From: Breviolum minutum Mf 1.05b.01
Lineage: Eukaryota; Sar; Dinophyceae; Suessiales; Symbiodiniaceae
Length of the DNA: 64,000 nt
Reading direction: 5' to 3'
NCBI GenBank assembly: GCA_000507305.1
Contig: DF241019.1
Coordinates: 1-64,000, forward strand
The notes beneath the pieces were generated by a model. That model saw only the letters and a list, made by a program, of their open reading frames with translations. It was not told where the DNA came from and did no database searches. The position numbers and the translations under genes were made by a program. Each line of letters starts with the position of its first letter. Within the stretch, counting starts at the first letter, position 1. Positions 46,181 to 57,512 of this stretch are shown here, one piece after another.

Positions 46181-46267
46181 TTCATAGGATCCATGTATGC
46201 TATATATACCTACGATTGGTTATTCCATGTATGCTATATATACCTACAGTCCCATGGATCCCATGGG
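46181..46267. mobile_element. Family A element with internal duplication
   Basis: The segment CCATGTATGCTATATATACC occurs twice within the element before the CCCATGGATCCCATGGG end. Confidence 0.85.
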
Positions 46268-46425
46268 TGATATAATTTGGCTTAAATATTCAGGGGTTGT
46301 TTGTCGTTCTTAATGCTATCTTAATCATACACCATTTTTGTAAGAACTCACATGTATGTATATATGTATATGTATGTCGTAAGTATGTAAATAAACAAAT
46401 AAATATATATATATATATGAGTGCT

Positions 46426-46865
46426 TTACGCTTGTCCGTGGCAAGATAAGTTGTGGATCTGCAAGACTGTCTGAATGATCTTCCTGGTGGTCATAGTGGT
46501 GCCTTTGGCCTTGCCAACTGTGTTGGCACCAGCTTTCATCTGTGTCTGATGCATTTCCAGCAGCTGACTGCGCAACAGGCGCATGCACCCACAATTGCCA
46601 TGGCCTCTTCTTTTTGCTTACGAAGGCGTGTAAGCACATCACTATCAACACAAACAGCTCCTTCGTTCAACTTTTGCAACATTTGAAGTTTTTTTTCCAA
46701 TTCATCAGTCCATTTGCTTTCATTGGCAACTGCCTTGGTGTTCTCAACATCACGGCCTGAAGGTGCTGCGGGGATGAAGCACCATCATCGCTGTCAGAAC
46801 CATCACCGCCCTTGGCTTTGGCTTGGTCAGCAACACCGGTTGTGCCTTGCACAAACCCACCGCTT
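46426..46865 (-). pseudogene. Frame-broken coding relic, unknown protein
   Basis: 440 bases of coding-like minus-strand sequence in three successive frames without recognisable introns: DQAKAKGGDGSDSDDGASSP, then KWTDELEKKLQMLQKLNEGA and DSDVLTRLRKQKEEAM, then LLEMHQTQMKAGANTVGKAK to a TAA at 46426-46428. The frame changes look like single-base indels, so a processed or decayed copy is likely. Predicted coiled coil in the middle. The adjoining 47000-47125 is open on the plus strand (MDSDMTTILYESMSSRGMGG) and may be separate. Confidence 0.5.
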
Positions 46866-47588
46866 GGCAACCACGAAAAATGTCGCGAACCTTCAGCTGG
46901 AGAAAGACAAACAACAACAGAAGCGAAACAGCAAAAGACAAACACAAACAAAGCATCCGAACCAAAACGCCAAAAACACGCAGAAGGTCAAAGGAGCTTT
47001 ACGACCTTTTCTTCATCAAGACAGGTGTGGCAATTGACATGGATTCTGATATGACAACAATTTTGTATGAGTCAATGTCTTCACGCGGCATGGGTGGGCT
47101 TTCTGGAGGAGGGAAGCGTGGATGATATGCCTAGAAACTCCGAAAATATTGTTGATGGTTCAGAAATCCGGCGAGCTCCAGCTCCAATTGAGGTTGGTAG
47201 TTTATCCCATTATATACCCAGGTTTTGACACATCCCAGCCGTGGTTGTTCCCCAAAAAATGGGCATCTTCATTGAAGGGAAAACACATGGTGATTTGCAA
47301 CGGCCTTTTTTCCCTCATCCCACCATGGCCTTGTCCGTTGCGTAACTGCTATGGTTCCAAAGTTGTGTCAGATTGGGGTATACCAAATCCAAGCAACTGT
47401 ATGTTGGGGGTCAATGATTTTCAGACACAACCCCAGTAGATGTCTCTCTCTCAATACATATCCGCAATATGCTTGAATACGTGTCTTGTTCACATTAAGT
47501 CGTAGCTTGGTTTCTCCTCTCAAAAAGTAGTAGAAACCTATCTCGAAATCTTTAATATATCCACCGCTGGCCCTCATGATAATTCTAT

Positions 47589-47693
47589 CCCAAAGGATCC
47601 ATGTATGGCATATTTACCCACATGACATGTACCACAAAAAAATATAAAAAATAACTAAATGTAGGTCAATATGCCATACATGGATCCTATGGG
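47589..47693. mobile_element. Family A element
   Basis: CCCAAAGGATCCATGTATGG left, CCATACATGGATCCTATGGG right; it follows a coding segment by about 25 bases. Confidence 0.9.
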
Positions 47694-47719
47694 TATCATT
47701 TTATCATCCATCCCACTAC

Positions 47720-47886
47720 AAAGCTTGCCAAGAGGCATTAAGGCACGTTCGGCCAAGGTATGCAATTGATGTTGTCGGACGAATTCCACCGCACGCTGTG
47801 CAAAGAGCAAGGTATGACTTTGCTGGGAGACCTCGCGAGGCAAAACATCGATAAATCGCCACGATTCCCGGAGAATAGTGTTGACC
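47720..47886 (-). CDS. Candidate exon, 55 codons, helical
   Basis: After CCCCAG reads VNTILRESWRFIDVLPREVS, then FAQRAVEFVRQHQLHTLAER and A-L-M-P-L-G-K, followed by GTAGTG. Regular heptad-like helix pattern, no stops. Not recognised. Confidence 0.6.
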
Positions 47887-48791
47887 CTGGGGTTCCCCAC
47901 GTTTACCGTGAGAAAAAAGAGTGGTTATTTCACCCATATTTTTTAGGGTTTCAAAAACCTTCTTTTTCCATGGGTTTTTGGGGTCGGAAGGGATGGGCTG
48001 AAATCCTCCCAGCAGCTATTAGGTAGTTCACCTTTTTTACATGATTTTATATTATACATCTCAGGTGGTTTCTTCTTGATGCATTTCAGCCCGACAAAAA
48101 AAATCCCGGGTGGTAGTGGGATCTGAAGGAAATCCAATGTTGGTATGTAGGCAGGTAGGTATGTTTGTATGTATGGAGGTAGCTATAATATGTACGTATA
48201 TGAATAAGCAAGCACATACAGCAAACGCATGTACAAATGCATACCTGACTTGTAAATGGATGTGATAAACGAAAAAAAACTGTCATGTGTACACATGTTT
48301 TTGTCATGGGACAAGGCATGCCAACTAGCGATAAGTAGATCTTGTGAAGATCTTGGCACCTCTATTAAATCCTTATACGGTAAAAATGGTATAGTCAAAC
48401 TTACTCTTGTGCCGGATGTTCTGTCTTGTCCACTCTCCCAGGAAAGGATCCGTTTTAAACATCACACGGAGATTTACCTTAAGCAACCAGGTTGTTTTGT
48501 CATTGCTCTGACATGGTAACATGTTAAACCCCAAGATGCGATCTGTCAGAATGTGACTTCCCCAAATGTGACATATTTCATCTGTTTCACATGACTTTTC
48601 TATCTGTCACACCTTATCAACCTGTCAGTTTCTTTGACCTTCTACTATCCATCTATCCGCTATTTACCTATCTCATCAATCATCATCTATCTATGTAATA
48701 TAACCAAATCTTTGCATCCAATCTCTCCATTCATGTTGTTTAGATCTAACCCACAACAACCAAAAAAGAGACAACGACCCCAAAAAAATAT

Positions 48792-48893
48792 CCCATAAGC
48801 ATCCATGGGACTGGTATAGTATAATTACCTACATTAACCATAAAAATCAACCATTCATGTAAGTAAATATACCAGTCCCATAGATCCTACGGG
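48792..48893. mobile_element. Family A element
   Basis: CCCATAAGCATCCATGGGAC left, CCCATAGATCCTACGGG right; it begins about 14 bases after a minus-strand exon end. Confidence 0.9.
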
Positions 48894-48907
48894 TATTATC
48901 ATCGCAC

Positions 48908-48964
48908 CTTCTTTTTCAGCTGTGCCTCCACTTCAGATGGCAAGGCATCCTTCCGAAGGGACTT
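48908..48964 (-). CDS. Candidate exon, basic helix
   Basis: 19 codons KSLRKDALPSEVEAQLKKK between ATCTCAG and a GTGCGA donor, squeezed between a family C and a family A element. Confidence 0.55.
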
Positions 48965-48991
48965 CTGAGATGGGACTTGTCGTTGTGATAC

Positions 48992-49128
48992 GTCGTTGAT
49001 TCGGTTCAGAAATCCGGCGAGAAAACCACAACTGGGACGTGTAAAATCATTGTAGATAATGGGATAATAATGGGATTTTTCTACCAACCTCAACTCATAC
49101 TCCCCGGAATTCTGAATCAACAACAGTA
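48992..49128. mobile_element. Family C element upstream of a minus-strand exon
   Basis: CGTTGATTCGGTTCAGAAAT and GAATTCTGAATCAACAACAG ends; about 28 bases from the acceptor of exon 48908-48964. Confidence 0.88.
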
Positions 49129-49204
49129 CGTCAAGCTTTTATTCCAAAACAAAACAACTTTGTTGAAGATTCATGGATTATTTTTCACTTGTTCATCCCC
49201 TAGA

Positions 49205-49336
49205 TAAATCCCTAGAGATCCTGGCTCATCTTCTGAGAATGGTTTCATGGAACCTAAATACGACCTGCGTTTTGGAGGTGATTGTGATTGTGCACCCGGA
49301 ACCATCATCCTCAAAAACAATGTGAGCCAGGATCCC
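49205..49336. repeat. Family P element
   Basis: AGAGATCCTGGCTCA left, TGAGCCAGGATCCCT right, with GAATGGTTTCATGGAA inside. A right-truncated copy is at 30878-30985. Confidence 0.88.
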
Positions 49337-49465
49337 TACTTGGAGGATCATCCCAATTAGTAAGTGGTTAGATGGTTAGGATCACCCCCATTCATAATCC
49401 ATTTAGCCCATTTGGAAGGGTGAATCACCCTGGACCCTAGGGAACTTAGGGATGAATCTTCTCAC

Positions 49466-49583
49466 CGTACGTAGTCCAACAAAATCATCGAAATTTATCA
49501 CTCTCCAAAGCTCCAAATCCGGATTAAAGTTTGACAAACGGTTGGTTGAGTGTCTCAGGTTGTTCCATAAAATCCTTAGTTGA
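49466..49583 (-). CDS. Exon after an element-derived intron
   Basis: 39 full codons: QLRILWNNLRHSTNRLSNFN, P-D-L-E-L-W-R, then INFDDFVGLRT, ending at a canonical GTGAGA donor. The first base completes a cysteine codon with the two last bases of exon 49693-49760, across the family B intron. Not recognised. Confidence 0.6.
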
Positions 49584-49692
49584 CTAGTTGGTGGTTGAGT
49601 TGAACCAACCAACCCAATTGAAACATATGTGAGGCAAACTGGGATCATCTTCCTCAATTTTCGGGGTGAACATAAAAAAAGTTCGAAATCAC
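49584..49692 (-). mobile_element. Family B element forming an exact intron (introner)
   Basis: A 109-base family B copy with inverted ends (CTAGTTGGTGGTT... / ...GAAATCACC). Read on the minus strand it begins GTGATTTC and ends CCACCAACTAG, so the element ends are the GT and AG splice sites. The exons on either side (49693-49760 and 49466-49583) join in frame across it with no residue left over. Confidence 0.75.
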
Positions 49693-49760
49693 CAGATCAT
49701 ATCCGAATCCTTCTCAACCTTGGCTTCTTTCTTCTCCTTGCTTGGTATCTTCTTTTCTTC
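49693..49760 (-). CDS. Exon before an element-derived intron, Lys/Glu-rich
   Basis: 22 codons EEKKIPSKEKKEAKVEKDSD, M-I plus two bases, after TCAAAAG. It ends exactly where the family B element begins with GTGATT. Confidence 0.6.
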
Positions 49761-50099
49761 CTTTTGACAGATTCGCGACATCGAAGCAAAGTAACAGAAA
49801 CAACAAAAAGATGGCTGTTGTTGTGGCGGGAAATGAAACTCATCACAGTTTCACCAAGCCAAAGAATCATTGGGACCCTCCGAAAAAGAAGGGTTTGGGT
49901 CTGTATTACACAAGGTTTCATTGCATCTCCAAGCCACTGGTTTTGAGATCCCATGATTCTTAGGGAAGATCCAATTCATATTCACAACCACCTGGGATGT
50001 AAAAAAAACATGAAAAACAACTGTAAATAATGGGATAAACTACCTTTCCCTCAACTGGTGCTCGCCAAAATTCCTTCCACCAACAATATTAGGTGACCC

Positions 50100-50760
50100 T
50101 TTTTGTGATCCCAACATGTAAAGTGCATCTTGTGAGACTCCGGGACCTCCAAGTCATGGGAATTTCTTGGTGGTTAATATTCCCATGAATCAGGGACCTT
50201 TTGGGTATATGCGTGGCTTGCTATCAGTGAAAAGTAAAGAGTGGCAACTATATCTTAAAATTGAGCAGAACATTATTTGACTGGGACTGCACCGTAGGAA
50301 AATATGAGTACTGCAAACATTCACATATCATGTCGCAAGATTGCATGCAATACAGTTGAATCAAACACTCCGAGTTGCGCAGTTATTTTTGTTGGTTATC
50401 CAATTTCCCATGTTTGTTTTTGCAACATGCTAGTGAACATAGTTGAATAATTCATATCATTGTCCTTACACAACTTCAGGGGCTATCGTTTAGTGTCCTG
50501 GCAGGAACTAAATATTCTTTCAGGGTGTCAGGGGTGTAGGAAGATTATGTTGGAGAATGAGGCTAGAAGTAAGCGTATCACCAGCCTGTTTTGGTAATTG
50601 ATGCCCTTACCAAACCACCAAACTTGGGAGAAATCAATCTTGTCAAGAGACTCTCTTTAGTAATCTGGGTACTACAGTTTTGTTCAAGAAACGTTACCCA
50701 TTGGCTATATAAGTCACAAACAAATTTTCTCACAACATTCTAGCCCCTTACTCAAATCTC
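50100..50760. other. No gene or clear element seen
   Basis: No frame with splice borders and coding-like composition, and no known family ends, until the family B copy at 50775. Confidence 0.5.
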
Positions 50761-50774
50761 TAAGGCATCTCTTG

Positions 50775-50874
50775 CTAGTTGGTGGTTTCAACCCATTTCA
50801 AACATATTATCGACTTGAATAATTTTCCTTGGGGTGAAAATTAAAATAAAATAAAAAATATAACCATCACCTAG
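50775..50874. mobile_element. Family B element, diverged
   Basis: CTAGTTGGTGGTTTCAACCC left end and AACCATCACCTAG right end; the core is decayed. Confidence 0.8.
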
Positions 50875-50989
50875 GACTCTAGGACATAATTGAATTTTGA
50901 GAAAACACCCATATAAACCTTAGAATATATTTTCGGGTCCCTTTTTTGAGCGGGATCTGGGATTGAAGCTGTTTCAATCATGTTGGTGA

Positions 50990-51088
50990 TACACTCCCTG
51001 ACTGAAACTAACAGTTTGCCCCTGAAAATAGGCAGTATTGCAACCATCTATTTTCAGGTGCTTTTGCTGCTAGTTTCAGGGAGGGTAC
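50990..51088. mobile_element. Family G element
   Basis: TACACTCCCTGACTGAAACT AACAG left, TAGTTTCAGGGAGGGTA right. Confidence 0.9.
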
Positions 51089-51300
51089 TTGGAGGATCAT
51101 CCCAGTTAGTAAGTGGTTTATTTCAACCCCCACATAACTGGGCAGTAATTCATCCACTATATACCCTATATAAACTGATATTACCCATAAATACCCATAC
51201 AAAAAACATGCCCAATTGAGCAATTTCATCCCCTATATACAGTACCCATAAGCGGGCAGCATGTTTTTTTTACATTGCTCAATTGTTCACTACTGGCTAC

Positions 51301-51349
51301 CCTGTTGTTTCTGTTCAAAACTGGCCTTTGCATCTTCTTTCTTGGCCTC
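51301..51349 (-). CDS. Candidate exon, Lys/Gln-rich
   Basis: 16 codons EAKKEDAKASFEQKQQ between TCGCCAG and a GTAGCC donor; similar in composition to 49693-49760. Confidence 0.5.
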
Positions 51350-51717
51350 CTGGCGACATCCGCAGTGAAGTTTTTTGTTTAACAAAAAAGTGCAAAGCGG
51401 ATAGCAAGCATGTTTCAATGTCCATCCACTGGTTGTATGACACAAAAATAATCATACATATACACAATGTGTATATATGAAAAAGTATAATCATATTTAG
51501 ATGATACAATTTGAAACAATATATGGGGATGACAAGCTCAATCCACACCGTTTTCTCCGCATTGACCAATGTCTACGGGGTCCCAATCCACAACATCATC
51601 GCCGCATCATGTCTTATGATAAGGCCAAAAGGATCGCCTTTAGTGCTATGGACTAAAGAGTGGAGCATCCCTAGTTGCAATGGGTTTCAAGATTTCAATT
51701 TATGGTTCATAAGAATG

Positions 51718-51820
51718 TTACCTTCCCTGAAACTAACATAGCCCATGAAGTATGCCATAAGGAAACGATCGTCTTCCAACCGTCCATTTTTCAGGTGCTA
51801 TGTTAGTTTCTATGAGAGTA
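51718..51820. mobile_element. Family G element
   Basis: TTACCTTCCCTGAAACTAAC left, GTTAGTTTCTATGAGAGTA right. Other copies: 31915-32028, 41368-41570 and 56512-56620. Confidence 0.88.
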
Positions 51821-51924
51821 TTGGTTGCAATATGTTTCAAGGTGCATACTCGCCATGGCATATCTATCCTAATATCCCACCCTGTGCCGGGACATGTTGG
51901 TGACAAATCCGAAGATGCAAAGAC

Positions 51925-51971
51925 CTTATTCCGAAGTAGCTGTTCATTCACCTCACCCGCCATCCCAACAA
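51925..51971 (-). CDS. Candidate small exon
   Basis: VGMAGEVNEQLLRNK between CATTAG and a GTCTTT donor. The frame stays open beyond. Confidence 0.35.
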
Positions 51972-52296
51972 CTAATGATTGTATACGATCACATGAACAA
52001 CGCAATAGTAAAAATCATGTCAAATAGACATATGTGACCTTGTAAATAATGGGATAAACTACCTATCAACTGGTGCAGGATTTCTTCCATCAACAGTATC
52101 TGATCATATGATGGTCTAGTGATGGTATCGTCTTTACTTGTTGGATCATTGGATTCGACAAAATCCTACGGTTCCTTCGCCCCCACAAGGAGCGACAAGG
52201 GTGCAGGTTTCAAACCACACCCTCCTTGGGAAAAACACCAACTTAGCTTAGCCATATCCAAATGTATCTATTTATTTACACATATAAATATAAATA

Positions 52297-52390
52297 TACC
52301 CTCCAGGGGATTAACATATCCCACCTTGGGAAAAGGAAAATCATCTTCAAAATGCCATTTTGGGGGGATATGTTGGTTCCCTGGAGGGTA
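52297..52390. mobile_element. Family E element (best copy)
   Basis: TACCCTCCAGGGGATTAACA left, TGTTGGTTCCCTGGAGGGTA right, with GGAAAATCATCTTCAAAATG inside. Confidence 0.93.
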
Positions 52391-52491
52391 TATTATATTT
52401 ATATATTATGTATCTCATATCCCTATTGTGTATCTAATATGGTGCAAAAATCCATGTGAATTCTATTGCTTGGATAGCTTGTGGGATGTAC

Positions 52492-52549
52492 CTTGAAGTC
52501 AACACCGCCCAACAACTTGTGCCTCTGTGCTTTCCTTGCCCTTCCTAGG
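52492..52549 (-). CDS. Candidate exon, basic
   Basis: 19 codons LGRARKAQRHKLLGGVDFK between ACCAG and a GTACAT donor. Confidence 0.45.
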
Positions 52550-53410
52550 CTGGTAAATGGCATGCTGGAAATTGTCACTTTGTACAGATGACGTTTTCTG
52601 CAAAGTGTTGTAGCTCTAGGCAGGGTAAAAGGCAATAACGACTTGTGCGTGTCATGAAGGTTAAATTTGTGTCTGTGTGAGTGTGTTGTGAAGAGACAAG
52701 GAAAAACCGACCTTACATCTGCTCACAAACAGCCACAGCCACGGCTCATTTTGGCTAAACTTGGGGTCACCTACAGTTTTTGCAACTGGATACCATCCAT
52801 ACCCATACCCGCCTTTCACGATTCAACTGCTTTTAGGAAGGAAACCTCATACCAAAATCACTGGGTGTTGACCTGTGTTGACATACACCCCTCCATTTCT
52901 CCACAAAAATCATCAAAAATCCTTCCATGAAACGAACAGAACAAATGTACCCATACAGGAGTCATAAAGGCCTTTTTGCTTTCAATTTACAAGTGGAAAG
53001 CAAAGGCCGCGTCCCCCATTGACTTCAAACTCTTCGGGGAAAATTGAAACAATCTGTCCTTAATTTAGACAAAGCCCCCTCGGTGGCAAAAATGCTTCGT
53101 ATTAGTCGGTTGGGAAAAATAACCCTTGTCACTCCCTGTATTTAAATGCTGGTTTAAACTACTCCTCTTCTAAATGGGTTTAAAACCTAATTTACTATAA
53201 CTTACTAACTACTTACCAACTACCATGAGCCACCAAAAAGAAAAACACATGCATGTTCAAGGAGGAATGGCTTAGACACCATGCATCCAGGCTGATCAAA
53301 AAAACATCAGCTGCACTTCCCAATCAAAACTTTCACACATCTTCCACCCAATCCCAAATAATGACCCCCCAAAAAAGAAAACACATCCTGCAATTTTCCA
53401 ACGTGGCCCT

Positions 53411-53512
53411 CTAGCCTTCCTCTTTCCCTTGTCTAACTTCCAGACCATGTGTCAATCGTCGAATCCGGGACATGACCACTAAATCCTCCATTCCATCGGC
53501 ATTCCTTTTGCT
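53411..53512 (-). CDS. Candidate terminal exon with stop
   Basis: After CCTCAG reads SKRNADGMEDLVVMSRIRRL, T-H-G-L-E-V-R-Q-G-K-E-E-G and a TAG at 53411-53413. May end a gene whose earlier exons lie above 53.5 kb. Confidence 0.45.
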   Translation of the reverse strand, partial: SKRNADGMEDLVVMSRIRRLTHGLEVRQGKEEG

Positions 53513-54624
53513 CTGAGGCCTTAGTGATGAAGTAGAAAGCCAAGGGGGTAGATGGTGAGTGTTTCCTTGGGATACCTGGATACATGGTCCTGAGGTCTGT
53601 GTCCTTGCTCCTCCCGGGTCCCGACGGTGTTGTGATCATTATTTTTTTTGAGACATGTCTTTTTCAATCAATGAAGATATGGGCTACCAGATAGGGGCCC
53701 ACCTTGTATGCAATCCAAGATATTTCATCTATGAGTCAAATTTTGGATACCGAAGGGACCGCTCAAGTGGTTGTAATCATTTCATATTGGCAAGTGTTAG
53801 GTGAATCACCAGAGTCTTGTCTGCTCAATTTCCGTCCTCACCCCGAAGTGGTCATGAATCATCGATCTGTTCCTCGTTGTTTGCAACATCTGCAGGAATT
53901 CATACCTAGAAGCTTAGTGGAATACCAGCACCTTTTGGTAGAAAATCATGCAAAGAAGTGGGGTGGTATATATATATATATATACATATCTATGCATGCA
54001 TATCTAGATGTATAGTATGTGCATTTATTAGCCACGTATAAATATAGAATTACATGTATATATCATGTAAAACAAATGCAACTGATCAACCAGATTTCTG
54101 TCAACTTGGGCTTCAAAACCTGTATTTATCTTAAGAATTTCTTCTAATATATAAGAAGGGTGAATCCCAGAAATCTGAGATGTGGAGTTACTGACTGAAA
54201 AATAGGGGTAGTTAATCCTCCACAAACCAACTGGATCGTAGGGCCCCACCTTGTAGATTAGAAACAGCTGCGCCACCGGCAAGAATCAAAACAAAATCTC
54301 ACTCGGATCATCGCTTTAAATTTCACCAAAAGATGGACATGGCTAAAAAAATTACAGTAAAAAGTAGATGGCACAGTTACAGTTCCTATGTATTGGTTTA
54401 TATGGGCCCTTTTACGAACTTACCTTTCAACTGCTGTGCCATCTATTTGCGACCTTGAGGTAAGGGATTGACAACTTGAAACTATGTTATAGCATTTGTA
54501 GGGCCAACCAAAGGGAACCAAACACATTTTTTGAAGAAAAACCGTGCTATTTCTGTGTTCGCTCAAAAAATGGGTGCGTTTTTTCGGTGTGTCTCAAAAA
54601 AAAGGGGTCCAAAAATTCAAGCCT

Positions 54625-54723
54625 CTAGTTGGTGGTTTCAACCCCTTTGAAAAATATTACTCAAAATGGAAATCTTCCCCAAATAGGGGTGAAAATAAAA
54701 AATAATTTGAAACCACCACCCAG
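54625..54723. mobile_element. Family B element next to a minus-strand exon
   Basis: CTAGTTGGTGGTTTCAACC and GAAACCACCACCCAG ends. Coding-like sequence ends within a few bases of its right end, so it may be another element-derived intron, but no in-frame exon was found beyond its left end. Confidence 0.9.
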
Positions 54724-54791
54724 AAGCGCTTTTCTAGATACAACCATTTTCACTTCACCTTGGAAGCCGCCAAAATTTTCTTGAGACTCAC

Positions 54792-54929
54792 CGGAAGGCC
54801 ACAAAAAACTTCCTTTCGAGGAACGTGTCAGCATCCACCTTGTTCTTGCTCGACTGGCACGGAGGGAGCCAGTAGAAGCTTTTGTGGATTCAACGAAGGG
54901 TTGCCAATCGTCTGAACAACAACTTCTGG
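54792..54929 (-). CDS. Candidate exon(s), two frames possible
   Basis: After ATTCAG (54930) one frame reads PEVVVQTIGNPSLNPQKLLL then A-P-S-V-P-V-E-Q-E-Q to a GTGGAT donor at 54838. Overlapping it, after GTGCCAG, another frame reads SSKNKVDADTFLERKFFVAF to a perfect GTGAGT donor at 54791. Only one can be the main exon, unless splicing is alternative. Confidence 0.45.
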
Positions 54930-55624
54930 CTGAATCACGATATTTGAGACTTGGTATATATTTCAACACGTGCCCTGGCTGGGCCCTTTGCCTGAAATTC
55001 CCAAAAAAATATTGTCTCTCTGCAAATATGTGTATACATATATCATATATCTATAATTACAGCATGTGTAACATATGTATAAAAATACTGAATATCATAT
55101 CTACTTATATTCCATCAACTTTACCTCTTGAGGTAAAGCATGGTAAAGTCATTGATTCAAATACACCTGGCACTATACTTTGACTTTAAGGCAATTTGAA
55201 GAGGTTTCCACAACCATAAACAGCCCATATATATATGTTTAATCTCTGGTCTGCACATACGACGTGACATGTTTCTAACGAATCAAGGGGCTACCCAATC
55301 CATTTTGGGCAAGTTTGTTCCTGAAAATTTCCTTTAAAAACCTCTACCCTAACCGTAACCCCCCAAAAGTTGCTGCCAAAAGCCTGCTCAAACTTGCCTC
55401 ATTTCACACAAACCCCATTGAGGTTTGGTACTTCAGAAAATGGCTTTTCGTACCATCTGTGCTTTTTTTTTTGCTTCCGAAAATGTATTACGGGGACAAA
55501 TCTGCAACCATTTGTACTTGGACCTAAAAAAAACGTACCTACCTAAGCACCTCCTCAGAAAGGTATGTTCCTGGATGGTCTATGGCTGGGAACCCATCAG
55601 CTGAGATCTCTCAGTCACTCACCC

Positions 55625-56032
55625 CCGTTGAATCCTGGTTGTATCCAGGTTGTTTAATAGGGATCCTTATTATCGTTTATGAAATAATCACCCACATAAC
55701 TGGGTAGGATGGCATCTATAATCCCCAGTTTAACTGGGTATAGTATTGTAATCCCCCATAATATACCAAAAAAAACAACCATTTGGTCCCTATATGGGTG
55801 TTTCCTTAAAAATGGTGGGTTTTCCCCATTTCACACCCCAAGTGCTGATCATTTTGAGTAGGGAAAACCCATGGGCCAGTTGGGGAAAACCCACCATTTT
55901 AGGCAACAACATATCCTCCGTTTATAATCCCCCATAATACCCTAAACAACCATTTGGTCCCCCATAATAATCCCCCATAATACCCAAAAAACAACCATGG
56001 TCCCTATATGGTCCCTTTTTTTCATTGCTCAC
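55625..56032. mobile_element. Family D composite with nested family J; its end forms a GTGAGC donor
   Basis: Two family D segments (CCTGGTTGTATCC...ACAACCATTTGG and ATAATCCCCCATAATACC...ACAACCATGG...TTTTTTTCATTGCTCAC) flank a family J copy (about 55791-55910). On the minus strand exon 56033-56126 runs directly into GTGAGCAATGAAAAAAA, which is the family D end. Confidence 0.85.
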
Positions 56033-56126
56033 CTGAGTGATATTCAACATATCCTCCGGCGACAAGGTCAAGAGTTCCTCCTCCGTCTCCTCAAAAATCA
56101 TGGCGGCACGACTCGGGCAGCAAACG
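56033..56126 (-). CDS. Candidate exon, acidic; donor supplied by an element
   Basis: Reads CPSRAAMIFEETEEELLTLS then P-E-D-M-L-N-I-T-Q and runs straight into GTGAGCAATGAAAA, the end of a family D element. Confidence 0.55.
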
Positions 56127-56154
56127 CTCCGGTGGAAATGCTGGATCATTTTTA

Positions 56155-56262
56155 GGGTTCCCTAAGAATCACTGGACCCTGCTATAGAGGGGTTTGGATG
56201 TGTATAGCAGGGGTCTGGGATCTCCAAACCACCAGTTTTGAGATCCCATGATTCTTAGGGTT
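56155..56262. repeat. Family N element, copy 2
   Basis: CCCTAAGAATCACTGGACCC to GATCCCATGATTCTTAGGGT, with inverted CCCTAAGAATCA ends. A right-half copy is at 49925-49962. Confidence 0.92.
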
Positions 56263-57512
56263 TAGGGTTTATGAGAAAATGAGTAAACCCATACGCAGTG
56301 TCAAGGCACTCTACTAATTCGGATGGATGGAGATCCAAGTTGATAGAGGTTGTTTCAACTTGAGTTGTCTGTTGATTTGTCTTTTGATGGTTGCGGGATG
56401 GAAGTTGGGCACCGACAAAAACCGTTGACTTGTAAAACCACAAAAGCATTCTAGAATGTGGGTCAGCCCTCCAAAACCCTCGGGTGACGTTCTCCCTCAC
56501 TGGTTTCCCCTTATACACTCCCTAAAACTGTGACATAGTTTCTGAAACATGATGCTTGGAAGATGGTTGAAAGACGATTTTGCCTTTTGGGAAGTTGCCA
56601 CTTTTCAGGGAGTGCAATTCTAAACATTCTAAACCTCAAAAAAGAAATGGAACCGTGCCACGTCTTGAGAGTATCAAGCGATCTCTAATGGCAAAAGGGT
56701 TGATTCCGTTACATAGAAAGGTGGAAGGAATCCAGGTATTTGTAGACGTAAGTCGTATTGGAAAAGAGGAAAAGGCAAGATTTCCATTGCTATGTTATTA
56801 TCAGCTGGAGGGAGGTGCAATCTTAGGCAACTAAGATATGGTCCCAATGCAAGTTGAACAAAGCATGATGCTTGCACCAGTTGGATCATCTTCTGAAAGA
56901 TCCAGGTAAACAAAACGCAAAATCAATGCAAAGCTAAAATCAAACAAACACCTTGGCTTATCCAATCCTTTCCCCCACCCCAACTTCCACTGTCCATCCT
57001 TGCTTAAGCAATGCAGAGCCACAAACTTCTTGGCTTCCTGTCCCAAGATCTAAATGGCACTTACCCCAGGTGAGGACCGTGTTTCTTTGTTCATCCTGGC
57101 TTTGATGTGGTCAATTACCAGCTGCTACTGCTAGATACTACAAGCACCATGACTCATTCTAGCTTGTTTTATCCCAGTGGAACCATACAAAGCACAACAT
57201 ATAGAACGACAAGGCACACCGGTCCTGGTACAACTACACAATGAAACTGTGTTGAAATTGGCTGTCAAATTGCTTCTCAGTTGAATAACTCAGTGTAACT
57301 GAAGAGCTTAGAGCTTCATACATGTCGTCATATTCCACCATCCAAAGTTTCCCTAAATGATGACTAGACACTACAAATTGCTATACTCACTATGGTTTTT
57401 TCAATCATAGTTAGCTCAAGCACACCAGCTACTTCTAGCCATGTGAACCCATGTCATACATCCAAGAACAAACATTTCCAAGCTCTCAGAACACGGTGAT
57501 TTTTGCTATCAC

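Noticed and set aside
49780..49950. Plus-strand frame MAVVVAGNETHHSFTKPKNH
   Set aside because: Coding-like but opposite to all neighbouring exons, with the minus strand also open; left undecided.
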